Of a stretch of DNA of 64,000 nt, positions 57,035 to 64,000 are shown one piece after another. How positions within the stretch are numbered: position 1 is the first letter of the stretch; each line of letters opens with the position of its first letter. The translations under genes were made by a program, and so were the position numbers. Origin of the DNA: Dioszegia crocea (taxonomy: Eukaryota; Basidiomycota; Tremellomycetes; Tremellales; Bulleribasidiaceae); contig BCKK01000010.1 of the NCBI GenBank assembly GCA_001600615.1, positions 251,632-315,631 of the forward strand, given 5' to 3'. The notes under the pieces are model-generated. The model had not been told where the DNA came from and searched no databases. It saw only the letters and a list, made by a program, of their open reading frames with translations.

Positions 57035-57547
57035 GGAAGGAATATCCGAGATCTGGAGCGAGGATGAAAGTGAAGGAGAGGGGAAAAGGTCAGACTGAGA
57101 GGGGGATCTGCGGCACAATCTACGCGGTAGATATCGTTTTGGGAATTTTGGGTCATATAGAAAGTACGGCTGTATACTGGACGACGTCCATGGCTCATAC
57201 ACCATTGAGCATGCTCGCAGAGTGAGTTCCGAGCTACGAGGCACGAGGATCGTTATCCATGGCATCAGGCCTCACATGCCTCACAAGCCTAAGGGTGCGC
57301 CAGAAGCGGCGATGCCCGCTTCAAGGAATGTGGAGTAAACACCTTTATCGTCGACGTCAACCAACCTTCGCCCTCCTTCGACTTGCTCTGTGTCTTCGTT
57401 GAGAACAAGGCTATCAGACAAGTCCCAGCTGTAATCAATATCTGCACGGTAAGTCCTCTTGGTCCTCCAGTGCTCCAAGTACCAGGTCTTTGGTGGACTG
57501 GGACCCTAGAGACTTGTGATCACCTAGCTGAAGTCTTCCAGGGCATC
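57035..57547. other. Intergenic region C1-C2
   Basis: Contains a minus-strand open stretch (57281-57478) that reads like the last exon of a lost gene (WDLSDSLVLNEDTEQVEGG, VDVDDKGVYSTFLEAG), preceded by an acceptor-like GCAG. I find no further exons of it. Confidence 0.4.
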
Positions 57548-59303
57548 ATGACTCCTCCTCCCAATCTCGACACACTCCCCGCCGAAGTCCTCGGAAGTAT
57601 TCTATCCTACATCGACCGCAACTCCCTCGTATCCCTCAAGCGCGTTTCCCGCGCCTTCATCACCCTCGACGATCGCCCCCTATGGGAGAATCTACTCCTG
57701 ACTCTCCCTCGATACTACGGCGCCCTCCCTCTCATCTGTCCACACGCGCAACATCGGCTCACCGTCCAGCATTGGGAATACGATCCCTACCTACTGGTAG
57801 AAACTAAGGAATACCATGCCTGGGCCAAAAAGGAGGCTGTCTCGAGCAGCTGTCGCCTGGAGATTGCGTTGCGAGAGAAGGTTAAGCAAATATTGAAAGC
57901 GGCCGACACTCGTGCTTGGCGGAAGGTGAAAGCTATCACCATGACACCGCGAGTCGGCACTATACATCTTATGCTCCTAGTCCTAGACTACGTGCAGGAT
58001 AGTTTACAATGCCTTAGCATCAACGCCTCTCCCCTCGTTCCATTTCCCACGACGTTTGGCGAATATCTACCCACTCCCCGATTCGACGCGACCATCCTCG
58101 ACTTCCCCCTCTCCTTCCCGTCACTCACACATATCACACTTCACTCGTTCTCTAGCTGCGATGGTGACTTTCTCCTCAAACTTATACACCTTGCGCCGAA
58201 CCTTGGGTCGCTTGACGTGGAATTTGACACTTGCAACGAGGAACCCTTTGAAGAGGAAGATGATTTCTACTCTTTCGAGGGCCTTGTGAGCTCCAGGATA
58301 CATCGCATACGTGCCACTTGGGACGCTAGGGCGGATGTCGACGACTACCCAGCGTTGCAGATATTGTTCCGGATATTAGACGTCAGCCCCGAAGTTCGTC
58401 AAATCGTGCTCAATTGCGATATGATAGAGGAAGATACGGCTGGCATGCTTATCGAGGCTATGAATCGCGTTGCAAGTCTGCATGACCTCCGATGGCCCTG
58501 CGGCGGACAAGGAATGTCACTGCCGCGATTGCGCCGCCTTTCGGTAGATGAAGAGGGTCTGGGAGATGTGGTATGTTGGTTTCATTCGCTCACCTCAGAT
58601 GTACAGACTCGATGAGCTGATTGGTCAGTTCGACCGCCTCTGCGAGGCTAGGAGCCTGGAGGCGCTCTATGTCGAAAGCTTCCGGCCCTTCTTACCTAGT
58701 TTACTATCAATGATCAACTCCACCGACCCAGCCATATCGGTCAAGCTGTCCCGTGACATTGCCAACCCTCTGCGCTCTTACCCCTTACTCCATACCATCC
58801 AACCTCTAGGTCGTTCCATAGACATCGACGATATCGCTCTCTTTGATAAGCTTGACGAGCTCGACAAGTCATACCAGAGCGACATCATCTCTGTCACTTC
58901 CATGAAATGTGGCCGCTACGAGTTGATCCAACTATCCATACCTCAGCGGGCGCAAGTCAACGATCGTGTCGAGCCCAAAATCGTCGTCCCGTCTGACCCG
59001 CCGGACGACACGCTGGCCTCTCGCACCCCAATTGACCCTTCAATTGGCGTACGATGCACTTGTGACCTACTTCAGGGGGCCTCCCAGGGGCAGCCAAACG
59101 CAACAATCTGTACCTTTGCGGACTATCGGGGTAAATCGGTCCCCCCACACATTATCCAGCAAATGCGTAAAGTGGCGGGCGATAGTGTTGAGGATTGGGC
59201 TCGGAGGGGCGTGGTGGTGGGGCAGGACGTGTGTAAAGTGCTGGAAGATTGGTATGAGGCGCTTGCGGTAGTCGAGGTTGAGGGGAACCAAGGCGAAGAT
59301 TGA
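57548..59303 (+). CDS. F-box protein C2 with LRR-like body
   Basis: Exons 57548-58570 and 58629-59303 join in phase 0 (565 residues). The F-box begins at residue 8 (LDTLPAEVLGSILSYIDRNS, LKRVSRAFITLDD, LWENLLLTLPRY). The body has ALREKVKQILKAADTRAW, ITMTPRVGTIHLMLLVLDYV and irregular leucine-rich strands (LTHITLHSFSSCDGDF). The C-terminus carries YRGKSVPPHIIQQMRKVAG, DWARRGVVVG and a final EDWYEAL. Probable SCF substrate adaptor; target unknown. The intron position after the leucine-rich block is shared with C1 and C3, showing tandem duplication. Longest intact member of this trio. Confidence 0.82.
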
Positions 59304-59867
59304 AAGGCTAGATAGGGCGCAAGTAGGTGGTACGATTGATGAGGCGGAGGCTGGTTTTGGATTTGCTTATAGTCTTTGTTTCCCTTGGACCCTAGTCCAT
59401 GCTGGCCGTCTTTGGAGATTCACGACGAGCCTAGATGAGCAGTGTGCATCTGGCTGTCCGAAATCGCCTCGTTTATCCCCTTCGGAACTTAGGCCGAGGC
59501 GGCGATGACCGGCCTAAGGAATGAGGAGGCAAACCCTGTCGCGCAAATCAAGCGAGAATCAAATCTTAGAATTCCACACTCAGTGTATCACATATACTCG
59601 CTGTGTCCAGCCCCCCAGACCTGGCTCTGCCGGTGATTAGTCTCGCGCTCTCTCGCTTCTCTATTTAAACGCTCCCCAACGCACTTGAGATTGTGGTAAG
59701 TTTTCGCGACGCGCGTCCGTCAAGATGGCCGGCAGGATTGCTCGAGCTTACGATTATAGCCATTATATCATCACCTATAGCACAGTAGTCATTTACTCTC
59801 CATCGCAAAGGTAAACACTCTTGGCTGCATCCGAACAGTGAATGACTCTGACCGGAAATAGGCCATC
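59304..59867. other. Intergenic region C2-C3
   Basis: 564 bp with no supported gene; C3 promoter region. CTATTTAAAC near 59660 could be a TATA-like element. Confidence 0.45.
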
Positions 59868-61562
59868 ATGACAACCCCCGCAAACCTTACCTCCCTCCCC
59901 ATCGAGGTTCTCACCCTCGTCAGCTCACATCTCGACAAACCATCCCTCATAGAGCTCTCCCGCGTCTCCCGTGCCTTCACATCCCTCGCGGATGAACGCA
60001 TCATATGGCGGCATCTGTCCCTGCAACTACCCTCGTTCCACTCTCTACGACCAATCCTATATCCTGACTCCCTCGACGTCGATAGCAACGAAACCGTCGA
60101 TTGGATAAAGGCGCAAACTGGAAGCATATCCAGTAGTCGAGACATTGCTTTAAGGGAGAAGGTGAAGGCCATCATCCTGCGGGCGGATCTGCGGAGGTGG
60201 TCAAGGGTCAGGGAAGTGACGATGCGTCTCCGAAGCGGGGCGGTCATTCCAATGATGCTGTTGCTCGACTATGTCTCGCCATACATACGGAGCCTCACCG
60301 TCGAGAGTGGCGGTCCCCATCCCTTCCAACATCCAAGCCATCCCGAGCGATATGAGCGATACCAGTTCAAACACGATACGTATGACTTCCCCCTTACTTT
60401 CAGCGCCCTCACCCACATGCGACTCAGCCCCTTCTCGAGCGATAACGATACTCTCTGCAGCCTGCTTGTCAGGTCAGCGCTGAATCTCACATCGCTCGAG
60501 ATAGACTTTCAGTGCGCTGGCCTGCCACCACGCGATGAAGCAGACGTCGAATACGAACCGCATTTTTCGCCGACGAAGATACGTCGCTTTCGCTGCAAAT
60601 GGGATCGCATTGACGATCATGCCGCATACGAGATATTTCGAAACATCCTAAAAACATCTCCTGGCGTCCAACAACTCAATATCGGCATTCAGGAGGACAG
60701 AGATCTCACCACGTTGGTATCCCAAATGGCGGAGTACGAGCATCTTCGGGATCTGCGATGGTCTTTTGATATTATCGAAGGGGATAACTTCCCTGGCATT
60801 CCCGAATTTGACACTCTTCAGAGGCTTGTCCTGTGTGGTCAAACCTGGCGTCATCTAGTACGCCACCTCTTGTTTCAGAGTTGCAAGGGGATCAGCTGAC
60901 CTTGCCAGTTGGCTGAAAAGACGGTGACCATGGACGCTATAGAGAAATTGTACCTCGATACTTCCTCCACAATTCCACTGGACAACCGTTCGTGGCAAGA
61001 TTACCCTGATCCCTTTCCTAGTGATGGGTCCATCGACTATGTTGCCCGTGATCTTCGCCAATACCCTAAGCTTCACACCATAGAGGCGCTTCCCCAGTCT
61101 CTCGATCTTGATAGACTCGACTTGTTCGACTGGCTCGACCAGCACGAAAGTCCAGCTCGGCGAAACATCAGCTCGATGCGTCACGGAGAGAACGACGAGT
61201 TAATCCTGGTCCCGTTCACCCGGGAGATGGAGATCATCGCGAAGGCAATCTCTGGGGAGGAATTGCGCACGTACGAAACACCAGACTTCGTCATCCTCCC
61301 CTTTGGACGATGGACTAAGAATGGGACAAAGGTTCTACACAATATGTTCAAGCGATCGCCTCATGCGACAACATATACTCTCACCGATTACGACGAACTG
61401 GCGGTCCCTCTCGAGATCATCCAGGCGATGCGGGATGCGGAAGGCGGAGATGTGGACTGGAACAGACGAGGTGTAGTGGTAGGGGGGTCGGCATGGGCTA
61501 TCTTGATAGAGTGGCATAGGGGAGTAATGGCGGCTTTGGATGCGGCGCAGGATGGCACATAA
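59868..61562 (+). CDS. F-box protein C3 with LRR-like body
   Basis: Exons 59868-60857 and 60909-61562 (donor GTACGC, branch AGCTGAC, acceptor CCAG) give 547 residues. The F-box reads LTSLPIEVLTLVSSHLDKPS, LSRVSRAFTSLAD, IWRHLSLQLPSF. The body retains ALREKVKAIILRADLRRW, VTMRLRSGAVIPMMLLLDYV and LTHMRLSPFSSDNDTL. The C-terminus shows LTDYDELAVPLEIIQAMRDAEG and DWNRRGVVVGGSAWAIL. Most diverged of the three tandem copies. Role inferred only from the F-box. Confidence 0.82.
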
Positions 61563-61932
61563 GGAGGTAGAACACGACTGGAGGGTGCTGGCTCACCTGC
61601 GGAGCTAAAGGAGTGAAGGAGGCTACGCGATGATGAGGAAACTGCAGAGGTGCCTTTGTTTGGAGAAAATGATCTTGGGAGATATGTCTAGGCGGTCTGA
61701 AAGACGGATCTGAAGTAGTGTACTCCACTCAATTAGTGCTCAATGTTACATACGGCGCATTTAGACGTAGACATAAAACAAGTACAAACAATCTAGGTAT
61801 ACAAAGTAGACAAGTGGCGCCTGGTGTATTTAAGTCCAGAGCCGCCATGCAGGTTGCGGAAGGGGAGAGGATGTGGTAGATGGATTCGAGAAGGTGTGCC
61901 AGAAGTATAAGCTACCAGACACCTAGCCATCA
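61563..61932. other. Intergenic region between convergent C3 and the LGE-repeat gene
   Basis: 370 bp of 3' flanks. A run of A/T-rich sequence near 61740-61810 could serve as polyadenylation signals. No gene seen. Confidence 0.45.
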
Positions 61933-64000
61933 TCAGCCAGGCTCTTGGCGGCGTCTAATCTGCTCTGACTTACGCTGCTTCATCGCCGCCCTCTTAGCCC
62001 CATAATTTCCCCCAACTCCCGCCGCCTCCAATCCCGGCGACACATTCCTAGACTCCCTCATGTCCATAAAGCTACTCTGGACATTATCCCTTCTCCCCGA
62101 AAACTGATCGTGCGAAGGGGACCAAGTCCGGAAACCAGGCGGAGAAGAGCCCTTCTTCCCCTTCTCTTTACTCGGGAGCGATCCATCCCAGAATGACGAT
62201 CCTTTATCCCGCTCCTTTTCCTTGACTTTATCGCGATCTTTGACACTGGCCACGGCTGATCGCATACGCTTGGCCCATGAGGGGGATGGGGTAGATTCGT
62301 CGATTGACATGAAAGATTGGCCATTTGCGGAATGGGAGCGCTGGGGTGTGTTTGGTCGGTTGAGGGATATAGCGTCAGATGACAAGGTCCGGGGTGAGTC
62401 GGTTTGATGGGATGGTAGAGCTGAAGCCGGGACCGGCTCGCCGAGTAAACGAGAAATCTAGAAAAGTCAGCAAGATAATTTCCGACAATCTATCAATTAC
62501 TGACTTTCGCAGCTTGGGTCCTCCTCGCCCGCCGGGCTGTATCTTCCGGACTATCCGACGAGTCCTCTATTGGGCTCTTCGGGCTCTTTGGCTCATCACT
62601 AGCCTCGACCACCTTTGCCCGCCCAGTCCCTCTAGTCGTCTGCTCGCTCGCCCGTCGAGCGGTGGGGTAAGATGAGGTATTCTGAACCACCTCCGTCACC
62701 GTCGTTTCCTTTGAAACATACACCCTGATGTCCTCTTCTTTCTTATCCACCAATCCCAAAGCCGCCATTGCCTTCAGAGCAATCTTGCTTGACCCCTTCA
62801 GAGCGGGAATTGGAGGTTTCTCCGCGGCTCGAACTGTTCTGGGCTGACAGTCTTGCTGATCATATTCCGGTACCCTCGTTCTCGTTGCCGAGGACGATGC
62901 GGGCCATAGCTCATCGTGAGTCGTTTGCATGACAGCGGAAGCTGTACTGGGCCTGACGACGTGTTGGCCTACTCTCGATTCGCTCAGGGGCTCGCCGAGC
63001 ATTTGCTCGATCTTTCGAGTGCGTCGGACGAGGATTGCACGCTGTTCGGGTGACAGGTCGTTATGGAGATCAGGCTTGGCGATGGCGTATAGCTTTGCGA
63101 GCTCTTTATCGGTAGGCTGGATCACGAGGGAAGACGGAGTGTGGGATGAATGGGAGAGGATTAGGCGGGCGTTCGTATGAGTGGACTCGGCGATGGAAGG
63201 GTGTGGCGATGAGGGAGGTGAGTCGACAGAGGTGCTTCGCGTGTGTCTGTCCGTCCGGCCAAAATGAGTAGGCGGCGTCTGAGGTGGGAGGATAGGGATC
63301 GTGGAAGGAGATGGCGCAGTAGATGGTCGGTGTCGAGGTGGAGGAGGCAGCGGGGTTCTTTGACGTCAGTTCAGGAGTGTCGAGTTGAACTTACATTCCT
63401 GACAGGTCCACTATGTCATGTATTGCCTTCCGGTCCCTCCGGTCAAACTCCATAAGCACCCTCGCTGTCTCTGCCCCTTCTCCCAAGATTTGGTCAAGCT
63501 TGGATGTCTTCCTTTTCTCACGATGCTCGAGCGATCCCTCTTCTCTCACCTCGCTCGCTATCGGCGTACCGACCGTTGGCGCCTGTTTGACGGGAGTGAG
63601 ACGGGGGACGATACGGGAATCGTTCTTCCCCGAAGCTTTAAGGAGGTGTGCAGTAATGTCCGCTGTGGACTCGGGGGAAGTGTGGATGGGACGACGAAGG
63701 GTTGGCGAGGGGAATGTAGCTCCTGATATATTGGATCGGCCAATATGGACGCGCTCAGCTACGACGTTGGATGGGCCGGAGAATGAGTCAGAGGCAGAGC
63801 TCATGCTCAGCGGTCGACGACCGTTACGCGTGCGTGAAGAGGTACTGCCGAATTGCACCTCTTCGTCGATGGGGGTAACGTTTGATGATTCCGAGGGTGA
63901 GAAATCGTCGTGAGCAGGCCCACCCGAGGTGGAATGTAGAGCTGACCAACGGCGTTGTCGATCCCCGAATGTGCCAGCGCTATTCGCGCTTTCTCGGCGT
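61933..64000 (-). CDS. Large disordered protein with LGE repeats (5' end beyond the window)
   Basis: Three exons are visible: 64000-63395 (open to the window edge), 63357-62505 and 62457-61933, joined in consistent phase; about 661 C-terminal residues. Mostly Ser/Pro/Arg-rich and disordered. A short helical motif recurs three times: KTSKLDQILGEGAE, RRTRKIEQMLGEPLSE and AAKISRLLGEPVPA. Each is preceded by basic residues; the second follows DLSPEQRAILV. The first is followed by EFDRRDRKAIHDIVDLSG. The C-terminus is basic (AAMKQRKSEQIRRRQEPG). I do not recognise the family. The repeat suggests a multivalent scaffold or signalling protein; that is inference. Confidence 0.75.

Overview
The window is fungal nuclear DNA. 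It is dense with genes split by many short introns (mostly 45-65 nt, GTRNGT donors, a CTGAC/CTRAY branch box just before the acceptor). That intron style and the protein families (Ctf8, Hel2, AP-2 alpha, Rpc11, Pdx1, Hem25, an F-box expansion) point to a basidiomycete, most likely a tremellomycete yeast (Cryptococcus/Kwoniella-like). The class call is an inference; no marker gene settles it. I traced exons by hand and checked reading phase across every junction. Splice sites are predictions and single-base coordinate errors are possible.

Layout. (1) 1-9.2 kb: a head-to-tail array of six copies (A1-A6) of an F-box-like family that I cannot name. Two are intact (A3, A4), one is open but has lost its C-terminus (A6), and three are broken (nonsense in A1, frameshift in A2, truncation in A5). 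(2) 9.7-13.2 kb: two minus-strand F-box genes of a second type (B1, B2). (3) 13.9-16.9 kb: a C2-domain protein with a very long Pro/Gln-rich tail (Inn1/Fic1-like, cytokinesis). (4) 17.1-27.5 kb: four tandem minus-strand family-1 UDP-glycosyltransferase genes sharing the same nine-exon structure. One has lost the expected catalytic His and one has a suspect splice acceptor. (5) 28-54.5 kb: a conserved housekeeping block. It holds AP-2 alpha, Hel2/ZNF598, a HAD phosphatase, Ctf8, a small secreted cysteine-rich protein, an NADH pyrophosphatase, an epoxide hydrolase, mitochondrial processing peptidase beta, a nitronate monooxygenase, Yip1, Pdx1, the Hem25 glycine carrier, an unknown coiled-coil protein, Rpc11 and a YebC/TACO1 protein. 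(6) 55.3-61.6 kb: three more tandem F-box genes (C1-C3; C1 carries a one-base frameshift). (7) 61.9-64 kb: the 3' part of a large disordered protein with a repeated LGE motif, running off the window.

How it fits together: a conserved core rich in mitochondrial functions (protein import processing, PDH assembly, haem-linked glycine import, mitochondrial translation) is flanked by fast-evolving multigene families: F-box-like genes at both ends and the glycosyltransferase array. The F-box B and C families share a C-terminal motif, so they are probably one superfamily. The A family has its own C-terminal domain ending in a CxxC pair, and several copies have a 3'UTR intron that begins at the base after the stop codon. 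No rRNA, tRNA, transposon or CRISPR-like element was recognised.
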